From Echinarachnius parma (lineage: Eukaryota; Echinodermata; Echinoidea; Clypeasteroida; Echinarachniidae): a DNA stretch of 64,000 nucleotides. Every line of letters starts with the position of its first letter. Within the stretch, counting starts at the first letter, position 1. Shown here one piece after another: positions 12,938 through 26,985 of this stretch. Below the pieces are notes generated by a model that was given only the letters and a program-made list of their open reading frames with translations, was not told the origin of the DNA and did not search any database. The stretch covers positions 159,001 through 223,000 of the forward strand of contig JBAMJV010000905.1 in the NCBI GenBank assembly GCA_037951105.1, given 5' to 3'. The position numbers and the translations under genes are program-made.

Positions 12938-13177
12938 CAGGGTGGCCCACAAATAACGGAACGGGGTACTTGCCATACTAAAGACTCATGATGCCCGCCA
13001 TACTGCATCGAGTAACGATCAACCGTGCGCCATTGTGAGTGTGCGTTCAGCTGTGTAACATAGAGAAGAAAGGGTAATAACAATGGCGCACGCATTGAAC
13101 GTTACTAGTTGCTATCACGGGCATCATGTGTCTTCATTATAGCCAGCACCCCGTTCCGTTATTTCTGGGCCACCCTG
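12938..13177. mobile_element. mariner-like MITE, 240 bp, TA target
   Basis: The ends CAGGGTGGCCCACAAATAAC and GTTATTTCTGGGCCACCCTG are inverted over about 30 bp, and TATA flanks both sides. Inner symmetry continues (TGATGCCCG / CGGGCATCA). Non-coding. Confidence 0.88.
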
Positions 13178-15295
13178 TATAGTACCACTACCAATGCACT
13201 TAATGCTTACGCAAACCCCGATTCCCGATCACTTATCAGTTGACTTGGGTAAGTTGTTTTCTCAACGCCATAAATCGGTCGGATGACAGACTGGGCTCGA
13301 CAATTACAAGGACATTATCTCGTTCGAGCGTCATTTTTGGGACAAAGATAAATAGAAGATCATAGAGGAACTTGGAATAAAAAAAACAATAACATAATAC
13401 ATTTATTATGGATGAACAAAAAAAAAGAGAAAGTGGCTTTCTTCAGAGAAAATTGGCCGGATTTCCCATGATGTCGTTATTATTCCAAGACAAATCCAAC
13501 GTCCGGATAAATATCTTACGCACTTTTCCAAAAAGAGGTTGATCTTAAAATACTATAGGACTGGAAGTAAGCCTCCCTCACTAAGAGTGGCGATTAAGGG
13601 TACGTATAGGACTGGTGGTGTTCATGGTGTTGTAATGCCTCAGTCACACATTACCGTAAAACTCTCCCGTAAGAGCCACATAGCTGGTATTTATGTGGAA
13701 TGCAATGAATCGGTGCTATTTGGTGGCGACTTCGTTCCTATATTCCGTGGCAATAAGTGGCACCTCGTGATACTACGTGGCAGAACTGGGTAAACGTGCC
13801 GCTTACGGGAAGGCAGAGCTGAAATGTCAAAATGTTCACAATTCTGCCACAACCTGGCTTGTAATACAGTGCAGAGAGTGGCCGAGAATCTGACGAGACT
13901 AGTTCGTGGCTATTCAGTAGCTATGGCTATTGGTGGGTTTCCCGTGGCTTGACGAGGCCAGCTTTTTACGGGGTGTTTACGGCGCCGTAAAATAATCATG
14001 TGGTTGCATCGACCATCGGCCCCTCTACTAGTTACGCCATTTTTCTATACATCAGGCCTATATCGGTATATGGTACCATTTTATTGGCGGTGGGGGAAGC
14101 TAAGTGCGATAAACAATTTATCCAATGGAGAGGAACACAAATCATATATTTATCATCAATGTAACTTAAAGCAGTATACGTACATTAGTTATAGGCTGAT
14201 GCATGAATGCAAACGGTAAATTTAAGGCTGATGATGAAGATCGAATTTATGGGACAAGTTTATTTGGCGATTGGAGGGAAGTATATAGGGTGAACTGTTT
14301 CTTCATACACCCAATAGCCGGGTAAGAGGGGGAATGGTGGTGAGAAAATAAATAAACTTCATTTTATGAAATACCACCCGTTTGAATGTCATATTTCTTG
14401 CATTGTTCAACAGGATGCATCTGTTCATAGATGATACATATACGACCATTCTGTTCTCGATCCTCCGTTGAAGAAACACATTTATGTAGTTTACCCCAAC
14501 TTCTTCAACTTAAACTGTCCCATATATAAACTTTAAAAAACAAAACTACAATAAAATTGCCCCTTTTACCAAATTTTTCCCTCTGTCACTACAATAAAAT
14601 TGTTCTATATATATACCAGTTTTCACCCCCTGACCGTTGTGATTCCATGGTTATCGGTCATAATGTCATGTTTATAAGGGTTTCATCGTCATGATCGTTG
14701 ATAAATATTCGAGGCGTGAAAAGTTCCCACGCGTGCGGCCGTCCCATAAAACAATTTTTGTTATGGGTCAGCTATAAAGATGATAGATTGAAGACACTCT
14801 TCTTTTCACGCCGCCGTATAATTATGGCAGAAAAAACGTGTTTGAGGTGATTTGTGCACGAGTCTGCACGTCCTAGCCCTTCGTTTTGTCTTCAAAGAAC
14901 TCAGTGTGATTTTTTACGGAGGATGGGCCCGGGATGGTTCACGGGGCGTCATCAACGGCCTTGAATCAACTTGGAATCGATCTGTAGCCAATGGACCTTT
15001 TGCTAAAATCCAAGAACCATTTCCCCTTGTACGAATTGATTCTCATAAAACAGACATGGAAAGTTTGTATGTGTGTAATCATGTATTGTACGTGTATGAC
15101 AGGGGATAGTAGTCTCTTTTTGTGCGTGTTTTGTACGCTTGTACATGCATGTAGGCTACCGTGTGGGTGCCATTTTGAATAATTGATTTCAATATATTTT
15201 GTTTTTTGCTGTATTTTTAAATCAATATGAAACTTGTTTTTACAGTTCCGTGGGTGTCATTTTGAATCGTTGATTGTAAGATTTATGATTCGTTA
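13178..15295. other. no gene seen
   Basis: I read both strands and found no protein-like frame. A weak inverted pair GGCGTGAAAAG / CTTTTCACGCC lies at about 14712-14812. Confidence 0.5.
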
Positions 15296-15372
15296 TTATG
15301 GTCTAGCGGTTATGACGCATGTCTAGTAATCTGGAAGTCGTGGATTCGAGGCCACACCCGAGTCCGCTTGTA
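15296..15372 (+). repeat. tRNA-Thr(AGT)-like relic, probably a SINE head
   Basis: A box A-like TAGCGGTTATGACG, an anticodon loop CTAGTAA preceded by ATGT, and a box B-like GTGGATTCGAGGCCAC occur in tRNA order and spacing. The anticodon stem has several mismatches and the acceptor ends do not pair, so this is not a functional tRNA gene. Confidence 0.65.
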
Positions 15373-18319
15373 ATTTTTTTTCACAGCATGTCAAAGCTAA
15401 AGCCAAATAATAGTATAACGCCCCACACACAACAAATTAATGAAACATACGCTTTTATCAGCTACCATGTGAAAGAATATATCATTACTTATCTGTTAAT
15501 GTAGATATTTAGACAACAACAGCTTTGAATTGACTATTTGAGCAAATACATGTTCGAAATAAAAACAAGTTTCATTACCATGATTACCATAGACGCATTT
15601 CAACTGCATGTACGCTGCATGCATAAGCTATAATTATACCAATATATACCAATACCCAGCCGGGCGTAGAGGGGCGAACGGGCTGTGAATTTAGGCCCAG
15701 CGGCGTGCTGGCGAGTACATTGAATTTCAACTGATATTTCTGCATTCAACGATACTATAAGGACTATAAGGACCATGGTTGGTGACTCTTAAATTGTTAA
15801 AGGAAATAAATTTGCCATGGTGACAGGATTGTAACGATAATGGCTACTAACTGGAACGTGAAAAATACAACCGGATGAAATTGCTTGCAAACAAGTTTTA
15901 ATTTTCTTTCTGACAAAAATAGATGACTTGTTAAACCAAGATTAATGACACAAAACATGTCATGTCCGAAACGATTTGTAAACAAAAAAAAAGAAACAAG
16001 AATAGATAAAATCACCGTTGGATTATAACAGAGTGATTGATCTCTCTTAACTGGTAGATCATAATCGTTCCTTTTTGTTTTCGTAATGATGAAAAATAGA
16101 GTCACGGCGAATCAGAATTTATAGTCGAGGTTTGTTTTTATTAATTTTATGTGGCGACTCTGGTTTATAGCTTGAGGCAAGTTCGCCGGCTGAAACAGAT
16201 GGACATTGCATGACACACAGAGACCCAACAAAAAGACGAAATATTACCCTAGTTCCGTGTGGTTTTTATAACAATTCTCGTATCTTTGTCGCTGTCCAAA
16301 GAATTGCAAAAATGATAATCATACCATCTGTACACTCTACTATCCCTCTAGTATATAAATGCATTTATCTCAATTTTTCTTCCGTTAGATTGATTCAGAT
16401 TGATTGTGTACTGATATGTTTCGTACAGTAAAGAACACATAAAACAATATAATATTGATGGAGACCAATCATTGCCTGTGTAATACTTTAAATGCATCTG
16501 GTCACTCGAGTGTCCATCCGTTTAACCCATCGCCCCCTTCTACCCAGAGTAACGCGTATTGAGTACAGGGAAATACAAATACTTCGCAGTGAACGAGTTA
16601 GCAGAGCGCGCGACAACGACAAAGGAATGATGGATATCTGTGTATTATGGCGTGCAGTATGTGGCAAAAAGACTAAGATCGGACGATGTGAGTAAAAGTG
16701 AACGATTTTGCTTATTGACAAAATCACAGAACTTTACTTTATATTGGACGCATTTTAAAAGGTAATTGATGAATCAATTAATATTGGCGTAGGGTTAGAG
16801 CAAACTGTACTTTATCTTACACAGGTGAGATGTTGGACTGTTGGTTAAAAATTACCATCGAATTAGCCAGTACCATTAACCACCATTGATCGATATAACA
16901 TTTTTGTTTTAAAACGGGGTATGGTTTTACACGTGTTTATCGATATGAGGACATTTATATAAATCTTTGAACATATATTCCACGATAATTTGTCACATTA
17001 ATTTTTTTTGTTTTTGTTTTTGTTTTTACATCGATCGACTAAATATGGACCAGGCTCGGTTTCATTATTAACTTATGCGATTGTCCAATTATCTTCAACA
17101 GCCAATCAACATGGAGCATTGCAGCAGTTGCCATGGTAATTACAATAAGTGGACCCTTACAAGAACTGCGCACGTTTTTTTATGAAACGGGACCCAGACC
17201 GTGACCAATTCTTTAATTCCAGTTATTTGGATCGGTGAATGGTTAGTCAAACGTGATTCAATTGATGGATACTGCACTACCACTAGTTTTTACCCCAGTT
17301 GAACGATCCAAAAGTGTATTGACACTATCGGCGCACCATATCCTAAGCCCGCGTATCCTATTACGGACCGTTTGTCGGATCTAAACCCCGCCACGCGCCA
17401 TTATGACATCGTCCTCTGTCCCTCCCCAAAAAGGAAAAGAAATGGTTCTTGAAGATGATGGATGATAGGCGATGATAGGGGAGGAGTGGAGACAATTATC
17501 CATCAACCACCATGACCACCACGATCGCCGAACCCGGCCACCGAACACGTTTTCCCATTTGGTGCCATTGTAACGTCCAGTCCGCGGCCTTGCACGTCTG
17601 TCAAGTGAAAATAACTTCACCCCGATGTTCATGTTCGATGGCTCAATGTATTAAGTTCGAGTCTCATTCGATGTCTATAATGTCATATTGATAAGGTTTG
17701 GCAGTCTATTACCCCGTATCCCAGTAACCGTTCGCCTTATGCCGCGTGTTGACATGAAAACGTAGGCCTAATATGATAAAGCGATCACAATTAAGAAACC
17801 TACCGGTATCTAAAAAGTTGTACAAAGAACAGTATTACTATTTAAAAAGTAACAACATATCAGCTAATTCTTGTTTTGTTTGTTCAGCAAGATTTACCCA
17901 ATGTAAATACATGTATATTGATGCACATAATATTCATCAATTCCATGCAAATATTTCTTAAATTACATTCGAAATCGTACATACTTTATTAAACAGTGTA
18001 AACGTACCTTTAAGAGGCACAATGAGCAGTTTATGCAAATTTTAAGCAACGAATAATTTTAATTATCTACAGTTTCTATAGGTCTTTTTTTTAAAACTTG
18101 GATTGTTCGTTATAAGGTGCCCTGATTGCGTTGTTATCGTGATCTAATCCAGTCTAATTGCATGGCCATTCATCGGCTTTGCAAATTTAATTATACAAGT
18201 GATACCTACAACATGATTAATGTACTGTCATCGGAGGAAACAGATACCATGCCATGGATTAGAGGTCCAAAGATAGTCTACATAATCGCTTAATGACCCA
18301 TGATTATGATATTAGGGGA
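15373..18319. other. no gene seen
   Basis: AT-rich and without recognised repeats apart from a short TTTTTG repeat at about 17005-17030. Frames up to 102 codons on the minus strand around 15797-16105 have no known domain. Confidence 0.5.
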
Positions 18320-18336
18320 GGGGGGGGGGGGGGGGG
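18320..18336. repeat. G homopolymer, 17 bp
   Basis: A G17 run following TTAGGGGAG. Confidence 0.95.
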
Positions 18337-18633
18337 TTACCCCACCCGCTCCGCTAGCGCTGGGCTGGAGATATCGACAAACTCGCATATCGTCAGCTAG
18401 CATAGTCTTTTGCACGTAGCAAATACACGGTTCCGCACGCGGTTAAATTGAAATTTGTCAACGATCGTTTTATTTTGGAACCGATAAATGCTCAATTAGT
18501 CAATTTAAAAGCATTTTTTTCCCCTCCAAATCTTTCATCTAAGTTATGATATATTCTTTCACGTGGTAGGTGAGGAAAGCATATTTTTCATCGTTTGTAT
18601 GTGGAGCGTTTCCCAGTACTGTTATTTGGCTTT

Positions 18634-18870
18634 ACAGGGATCTAGTAACTTTGCTGGCAAGTGCAAAAAGTGATGAGTGATTAATAAAATGTGTATTGGA
18701 GTGATCTGATATGTCAACAAAGTAATGTGTTAACATTTTACGTTAATTGGATGTTCTTTGGCCGAGATATGAGCAAAAATGCAAAGTGATATTCACTAAC
18801 TCATTGTGTTTACTTTGAACACGGTATGAAATTATCCCGTAGACAATTTTGTATCATTTCAATCGTAAAT
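18634..18870 (+). mobile_element. family A element, 5' part only
   Basis: It starts CAGGGATCTAGTAACTTTG and follows family A through GATCTGATATGTC and ATGCAAAGTGATATTCAC. The matching right end is not found, so it appears truncated. Confidence 0.7.
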
Positions 18871-19739
18871 ATATTTTGAATGCAGCAAATATCCAATTTT
18901 CAAATTTCATTTCAAATTTGCCATTACATTGAAACAATACATGAGTATACAAGTCAAAAATTAAAGTTAACTTAATTATTAGCTTTACATGAAGCGATAT
19001 TAGATATTGATTTACACAGATAAAATGAAAAGTATTCTCCATACACACTCGTCAAGTATTAATACAGCGTTAACCGCAACATTGAATCAAACTGAGGTAT
19101 ACTACCTGTATTTGGTACTACTTATTTTATAGTAATATAGGCCTTCTTTCTGTACTTAGCTTCGTACATTGACCCTTACTGCTTGGTCCGCCATAATCCG
19201 GTTGGGCACGTGACCCCCATAACTCATGTCACTGTACGCTAAGCCTGGTCAAAATGTGAACGGATTTTGAAAAATTTGGAAAACCCAATTTTGATTCCTT
19301 CTTCTATACATGGTATTTTAACCAGAGAATCTGCCCTGGGCATTGTTATGATTTTGTATTCCGCATTTCGCTGTATGTCAACATTACGATCGCTATTAGG
19401 CGGAGATTATTTTTAAATAATTGGCGCAATTGCATGCGGACTTTAGTTCAGTACAATGTTCGCATGCCACCTTTCACCCCCACAAATCCGTCAATTTCGT
19501 GACTATTATTATTTTTCCCCATTTCATTTCAATTCAACATGATCAAGTCGACCCCGAAAAAAGGTCCATTTATCACTCTCGTTCCAGTTCAACGTACGTA
19601 TGATGACAGCCCAAGTAGAGTAGTACACATTTTCGCACCTTTTCTTATAAATATATTTACAGAAATACGTTTTGTTGTTGTCAAGTCTTACATGTATTGC
19701 GCAGGTACTGCCTTATTATCAATTAATAATTACTGTGAC
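18871..19739. other. no gene seen
   Basis: No supported coding or named repeat. Confidence 0.5.
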
Positions 19740-19862
19740 TTGATTATTAATTAATTAATTACTAGAATAATATAGATAATAATTACTAATTAATAATTAA
19801 TAATTAATTAATAATTAATAATTAATAATTAATAATAATTAATAATTAATAATTACTAAAAT
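19740..19862. repeat. TAATTAATA-type AT microsatellite
   Basis: About 120 bp made almost entirely of TAAT/TTAATAATTA units. Confidence 0.95.
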
Positions 19863-22060
19863 AATATAGATGAACTAATTTAGTACATCTTTCTAATCCC
19901 AAACACAAGATTATCAGTCTGTAAGCCAAATCTGGCCCCTCTGTGACCCCCCCCCCCCCCCCCCCCCTCTGGGATGACTACGCCGATGCAGTGGACGGGT
20001 GATACATGATTTGCCGATTACCAGTGTCGTATCCCCAGAGAGGGAGGCATATGCCCACCAATCATCTGAGAGAAAAACATAAATATAATATATAAAATAA
20101 ATATCCCCTCAATAAGTAATGCTCAAATCATTAGGCCCAGGCTAGCTACGCCTTTCACTGCCGGTCATGCATACATGCATCATAAACTGCTAGCATAGTC
20201 CATGTAGGCATCACTTGTAGAAACCCCCCAGCGGCGAAGTACAAGAGGGGACGCGCGCCCTACCCCAAAACAATAACTACTAAATAAACATAACAAATTA
20301 AATGTGTTCCAATAGAATGACGTTAAATTAAATGTGTTCCAATAAATGGCGTCACCCCTACCCCCGCCCCAGTCAGTACGTCCACGATATGCCACTGCAT
20401 GTAATGTAACAAAGACATCAAACGACAGTCATTTATAAAAACAGCCACTTTTACCAATAAATCACGCATTTGATTGAGTTTATTTCACTCGTACGGGCTG
20501 CGGAGAAATAAAACGAATCTCGGATAACAGACGATGATGCGGTGTTCGCAAAAGAAAAAAGACACAAATGAGCAATAGAAAACCGATTGTATTGGTGTAC
20601 GTGCGGGTATGAGCGTACGACACACGCCGAATAGGGAACATTATAGAGAACCCCCCCCCCCCCCCCCCCAATGCCATGTGTTTGGGGTTAGTCCTTATAT
20701 AATATTTCCCCTATTATTGACTTATTCTTCTTGGGTCTTCATAATCTGTCGATGAACGTTAAACAGTGCAAGTGTAATTAGTGCACACATCATAAAAGAG
20801 GTACGACGTGTACAATCGTAACACTCTTCTCACGAACAATAATAACTAGGCAATAACATTTGCATTAGATTTTCTGCTTGAGTGATATCACTTCGATTAT
20901 AATCATCTTGATACAATATAGTTCATTCACATGATTAATTGAATGGTTATCATATTTTGTATACAATAATTATTATCACACAACTCAATACTATATTATT
21001 TTAACTCAATAGAAAGCATCACATACGAAGGCGTGAACGGGTTAATTACCAGATCAACAATGTAGAGCGCACCTGCATTAGAAAGAAAACAAACACAATT
21101 AAATCTCGCAAATGTCAACTTTTGACACGCATTAATCGTGTCAATACAAAACGTATTTCGATTATTGCATTAAATGCACAATGCCATGGGTATACTGTGG
21201 TTGATACGCACGCGTTGATTCATTTGGCTATGGTGAGGGTCATTGCCACACACGTAATTAACTCCCATCACATATAATTTACGCATTCCAAGAACAATAG
21301 ATATAATTTTAATTAAGCACCATCCTGGAAATAAAAAATGACTGATGAATAAAACACACACGCCATTCAAATTCATTTAACTTTCACTATCGCACTAAGC
21401 CGTTTTTTTCTTCTTCATATCTATAAAGTATAAAAGACCAAACGAAATCGAATCAGAAACACGCATCATTCGTACTTCCGTCCATTTCCGTGCTCGACCA
21501 CTCGTTCCGGTTCTCGGCCACTGGATCTGGTGTTAAACGTCCAGCCTTTGTTCGTTTGACCATAGCGACCAGTGGCCGTATCAACTCGAAAGAAAAGAAA
21601 AAAACCCTGAATAAATAAAACGTATAAACCTCCATAAAAAAATTAAAAAAAACAAGGACGGGAGGATGGATGAGAAATATTGCTCGAAGCAGAATTATTT
21701 CAAAGATCTTTATCTCAATTTGATTTACAGATATCATTGTCCTGATTATTATTGTTGATATAAAGAAAAATGATTGTTATTATTATTTGTTATTGTATTT
21801 ATTTAAGAGTCTCCTTAGTTAAACACTACACAAAGCTATTTTTTAAATTTTTTACAGCGGTTAACCTCACCAACGACAACTTGCCCAGAGTACTCTCTTG
21901 TTTGGACTATGGCTCTGGTTGGAGGGGGTGCTGCTTTTAGGGAGCGACGCGATAGAGGCATGGGGCAGATGAAAGGGTGTGGGATGGGGGTACCCACGGT
22001 ATGGACTGTTATGGATTTCGGGTAATGAAACACACATTTTTAGGACTTTTAAAATGACAA
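19863..22060. other. no gene seen; two C runs
   Basis: C runs at 19947-19967 and 20651-20669. Between them a decayed transposon-like phrase (CTAGCTACGCC near 20145, GCAGTGGCATATCGTGGACG complement near 20390). Frames at 21170-21376 and 21453-21737 show no domain. Confidence 0.5.
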
Positions 22061-22069
22061 TATGTCACC

Positions 22070-22995
22070 AAAAATATGTATCAATAATTTAAGCGAAGGG
22101 CGAGATATGAACGTCACCGGAGGCCTGTTGGGATTGTCATATAGAGACTCGAACCCACGACCCACGAGGGCACGCATGATGCTGTCTTACATGTCTGTCA
22201 CAACTTCCGTGGCCTATATGATTGAATTCACTAAAAGTAAAACACTGGCTTTAATTTGAGATTAATCGACTATGACCCATTGTACCAGTTAACTCATCAC
22301 ATCAGCGATGGGTATTATTGGTGCGAATGAATGCTCAGTACAGGCAAGTACCTTCTTGCAGGGGGCTCGAACCCACAACCTTTTGGATGGAGGATGCGCA
22401 CTGTAACCGACATTGTCAGTCATAATGATATTATTTCTTCACCGAAAGGCCACGCAGACAGTCGATACCCCTATACGGTGTATAGGTCAGGCAAGTACAT
22501 TCTAGCACTAGTAGGGGTTTGAACCCACGACCTTTAGAATGGAGGAAACGCCCTCTAACCGACATTGTCCGCAGTCATAATAATATTTCTTCACCAAAAG
22601 GCCACGCAGACAGTCGATATCCTTATACGGTGTATAGGTCAGGCAAGTACATTCTAGCACTAGCAGGGGTTTGAACCAACGACCTTTAGAATGGAGGAAA
22701 CGCACTCTAACCGACATTGTCCGCAGTCATAATAATATTTCTTCACCAAAAGGCCACGCAGACAGTCGATATCCTTATACGGTGTATAGGTCAGGCAAGT
22801 ACATTCTAGCACTAGCAGGGGTTTGAACCCGCGACCTTTAGAATGGAGGAAGCGCACTCTAACCGACATTGTCCGCAGGCATAATAATATTTATTCACCA
22901 AAAGGCCACGCAGACAGTCGATGCCCTTACAGTGGAGGTCAAGTAAGTTTACAATGATGAGGGCGAGATATGATAATGACCGGAGGGCCTCTGGA
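22070..22995 (-). repeat. tandem array of 152-bp tRNA-like units
   Basis: Four units repeat at exactly 152 bp (GGGG of the box B region at 22362, 22514, 22666, 22818). On the minus strand each unit reads GGTTAGAGTGCG (box A-like), then GGTCGTGGGTTCAAACCCC (box B-like). The middle units are nearly identical. GGGCGAGATATGA plus ACCGGAGG occur on both flanks (about 22097 and 22963), with a diverged fifth box B near 22148, so the array sits between direct repeats. The anticodon region is not convincingly tRNA-like. Confidence 0.8.
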
Positions 22996-23755
22996 GATTC
23001 GCCAACGGCCATCGGTCACTTGTCTCTTGACCAGTCAAGGCGATGACCAAACCGTGACCGTGTTATCTCACACCGCCCATGTACAAGCACTGGCCGTGTG
23101 CCACGCGGTTACGTGACGTTCTGGGACCCCTCTGGACGCTTAACAAATTATAGCGTGAACCCTTTGTCTTCTGGTACCTGATGTGCCGTGTATTAACTCT
23201 ATACGTGAGTGGTGTGATCTGGGAGCCAATGAGTTCAAGAGACCAACCAAAATTGTACAAAAATGAAGACTATTCTGATGCGTAGTCGGTATTATTAGTA
23301 TTATTATTATTTTTTGGGGTGACAATGTCGAATAAAGTCAACCGTTGATTTAGTTTGCTGAAAATCGCGGTTTGTTTTTGACACGGTGAGCGTGTGTTTG
23401 CTCGAACAACTATACACGCATACAAGACACAAATTAACTGCGGTAAATTTTATGGGGAAAACGGTGTCAGTCGGGACAAATGGCTCTTTTATTCGTCAGA
23501 GTTTGTATTTTGTTTGTTTTGATATAGAATCCATGAATGCCATACTTTGTCTGTGTTGTCTCTGTGCTTTGTTGACCCACCGTGTGTTTATTATTGTTTA
23601 GAAAGGCCTCAATAGTCAAATAATAACGGAACAGGTCTTATATGTGATCATTATTCTCTCTTTTAGTAATGATAATTATATAAATTTGCATAATGTGTGC
23701 TTCCAATGAATTGTTGTATCCATAATGATTTCTAAATAATGAGAGCGTATGAACA
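22996..23755. other. no gene seen
   Basis: No recognised coding or repeat. Confidence 0.5.
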
Positions 23756-24107
23756 AAAAACTATTGCGTTGTCACATGCACAAACTAACAACATGGTATA
23801 AAATATGTATTTTCTGTGCTCTGAAATAAATGCCCTCTGAGGGTCATATTTCCATATGACCGAGTAATGTGCGAAAATGTGAAGTGCTGTTTGCAAACCA
23901 ATTTCTATAAATGTATACATAGTTCAATCTATCCCCGGGATTTATTCAAATTTAATTATAAATATTTCAATACATGTAACAACCACGTATAGAAGTTTGC
24001 AAAGTCAGATCTGGTTTCAGAGGGAAACGACCAGGCATGAAAGAACCACTAGAGAAATTAGAAAGTGAGTGTGGTCGATTTAGACAATGTTACTATAGAT
24101 CCCTTTA
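23756..24107 (+). mobile_element. family A element, left end degraded
   Basis: The internal blocks TATGACCGAGTAATGTGCGA and GATTTAGACAATGTTACTAT lead to the right end AGATCCCTTTA at 24097-24107. The left terminal motif is missing. Confidence 0.65.
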
Positions 24108-26144
24108 CGATAGAGTCAAGTGTTGTGACCAAATGGTTAATGAAAGTAGATATACAAAGTAAAATTGAAAGAGAGAACAAAACAGCATGTCCCGCAGTTT
24201 TGTGAGAAATACTTGGAACTACGAAAATTATATTGTTGATGGATTGCACATGCTATACGGTATATAGTGCACTAATGTATAAAATACCTTGTTTGCGTTA
24301 AAGTGTGTGATAGTGGCTGTGTTATAACAATCCTAAATTGTTGTAAATATAACAAAAAATAGCAAACAAATATGTATATAGTTGTTGTTGGTAAATAATG
24401 AATGCATTCGGTGACGTTTAAGTGTCTTAATATAATGTAGGGTCAGCGCTTGTTTAAAGACGGCGTTCACCATTTACATGTCCATATGAAACCGACCATT
24501 GTTCATCAACATCATTAACCATCAACATTTCTACTCGTAATTTTCCACTCCTCGCTATACGCTTGCTCCTAATGATTGTATGCCTACTAAAATCATCATC
24601 AATTTATTAGATGTTGAGATCATAATATTTTCATTGGTATTGACCCCGTGACCGTTGTTTATTAGCAATAGTATCTGAAGAACACTTCTCCTTTGACTCG
24701 CCCCAATCCGACTGGATGTATTATAATACTAAAATGATCATTACTTAATCAAATGTCGTTCTGATATTTTTTATACACAACCGACCGCTGTTCATAAGCG
24801 ATAAAACTACTACACACCAACCCTGGATATGCCTACTAAAATTATCATTAATTTATTGAATTTCATGAATATAATTTCTTGAATCAGATAATATAGGAGG
24901 TCTCGTACCAAATTGTATATTACAAGCCGCGTCTTCGCTTCATTATCGGCACTTTCCCCATCCTACCAACCCTTAGCCTCGCCCTTGGGGCATAGCAAGT
25001 TCAACTAAAATGGGGTAGGGGATACAATGTGGGGCAAAAAGTGAGACATAGAGGGAGGAAAGAGGGGCAGTCTTTCCCGCACATTGGCAGCCTATTATAT
25101 TACCATGATTATTGCCTGAAATGATTTTGTTTTTGTTTTACTAAAACACTTCTTCGTGACAGTTGTTCTTTTTAAAATGTGTCTATTTTGTCCAACATGC
25201 ATGGCAAGGGAGGTCGAGCATTGAAGGAGCAGTGTTGCGAGGGTTGCACAATGTTCATCGCTGGGGATGACAATAGCCCCTCCCCCCCCCCCCCCCCCCC
25301 TCCCCCCTTTCAGCTCCCCATAGCTTCACCTCGTCCTTCTTCAGCTCCAGGCCGCCGGGAATTAATCCCTCATCATTTTATCGAAGTGAACTTCGCGTAA
25401 CACTTATAACACGCTTCTCCAGAATGGATTAGCTAGAGTATCAAAGTCATACGATTGTTAAAGATGTTAGAGAAAGTATGTTAGGGATGCCCGCCCGCCT
25501 GCTCCACGTAGCCTACACTACTGTTGAAATTAATGCTCGCAAATTGGGTAAAATGCCACGATGCAAATTATGGCCCCCCTCATCTTATTCGCATTTATTT
25601 GGCGATGGAACACAAATTTAGGACCAGCAAGAGCATTATTATTATCCTCCCCCTCACAAACATGCAAATCATGCATAAGTGGTAAATAAAATGATCACAA
25701 ATTTTGACCGAATCGCTCGAGGAGAGAATAATAAGTTCAATTAGTATCCATAAAGAAAGAATTGATGAACGCAACGCATCGGAGTGCAGTTTGAGAAGAT
25801 ATACCAGAAATTGTTCAACCCTGTTCATTAGTATCACTCCATGATCAGCCATCGATTTATTACAAACCTAATGTGGTCTATGGCAACGAAATAGTTAAAG
25901 ACGGGCATATTAATTTGAAGGACACGCGCTTAAATTAGCGCGACGTGCGTTCCGTGCGAGCTCATCGCGCGCGCGCTCAGGACGGGATCAAACGGACGTA
26001 ATAACCCGTAATCGCTCGCTCATTAAAGTTATGGCTACTTCTGTACTTCACTTTTCTTCTCCGGTCCGTATTAGCATCTTGATGCCACCATCTTGTTGTA
26101 TTTATGTCCTTTTAAGATGTTCGTATTGTGTATTTCATCGACAG
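24108..26144. other. no gene seen; C19 run and CGCG-rich patch
   Basis: A C run lies at 25282-25300. A short CpG-rich patch (GCGCGACGTGCG ... CGCGCGCGCTC) lies at 25936-25978. No protein-like frame. Confidence 0.5.
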
Positions 26145-26985
26145 GGGTGTTTCACTAAGATTCTAAGTTGAACTTAACTCTAAGTTGGACCTAAATGTTA
26201 TGGAAAGCCAATTGTAGCCTTGGAATAAAACATATTCAAAAGCAAACAAAAATAAATAAATAATTTTCACATATTTTGATCAAACTTTATCCATTTTCAA
26301 AATAATTTTTTCAATAATCTTTTACAAAGAAACTAACGGCTCTCCATCATTGTTAAATCGAACTTATAGTTGAAATAAATGTAAAAAACTGCTGAAAACT
26401 GCTTGTCCACTATAAAGGCAAGTGTAATAAAATGTAAATCAATGAAGCCGCGAGCTATCGAATCTGGCAGATTCTTCTTCAGGCGTACAAATGACAGCTA
26501 ACTGTACTTAACATAGAGTTATAAACATACACAGGTAGGTGGAAGGTGCGACCAGCAACAAGCTGGAGTGAACAAGAACAAAAGGATGGGGGAATACAAT
26601 GGAGGAGGTGTAAATGCAGTAGCAGGCTAGAGTAGACAGGAACAAAAGAAATAGTGCTGATGAGGGCTACTGGGGATGGGAGAATGTTTCAAGTGGTGGC
26701 TAGAAACTTATAGTTAAGTTCAACTTAGTTAAGTTCAACTTAGTTAAGTTCAACTTAGTTAAGTTCAACTTAGTTAAGTTCAACTTAGATCTTTGTTCTA
26801 AGTTAAGTTCAACTTAGTTAAGTTCAACTTAGATCTTTGTTCTAAGTTAAGTTCAAGTGTATACGACTCTCATTTTACCACATTGGCGATTTTTTAGTAG
26901 ACAAGCAGTTTTCAGCAGTATTTTCCATATTCATTAAGTTAAGTTCAACTTAGTTAAGTTCAACTTAGATCGTTGTAAAACACCC
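26145..26985. mobile_element. GGGTGTTT-ended MITE with internal 15-bp repeat expansion
   Basis: The ends GGGTGTTTCAC and TAAAACACCC, and the subterminal ATTCTAAGTTGAACTTAACT, place it with the copies at 12547 and 39361. Unlike them it carries an array (26711-26852) of AGTTAAGTTCAACTT units, at least eight in number, that copies its own subterminal motif, plus two more units at 26935-26968. Confidence 0.75.

Noticed and set aside
15296..15372. Functional tRNA-Thr gene
   Set aside because: Anticodon stem mismatches and unpaired acceptor ends; better read as a SINE or pseudogene.
22331..22870. Repeated 60-70 codon frames giving a near-identical short protein
   Set aside because: They arise from the tandem 152-bp tRNA-like unit, whose length is not a multiple of three, and contain no domain.
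22070..22995. CRISPR array
   Set aside because: Whole 152-bp units repeat without separate unique spacers and the context is animal DNA.
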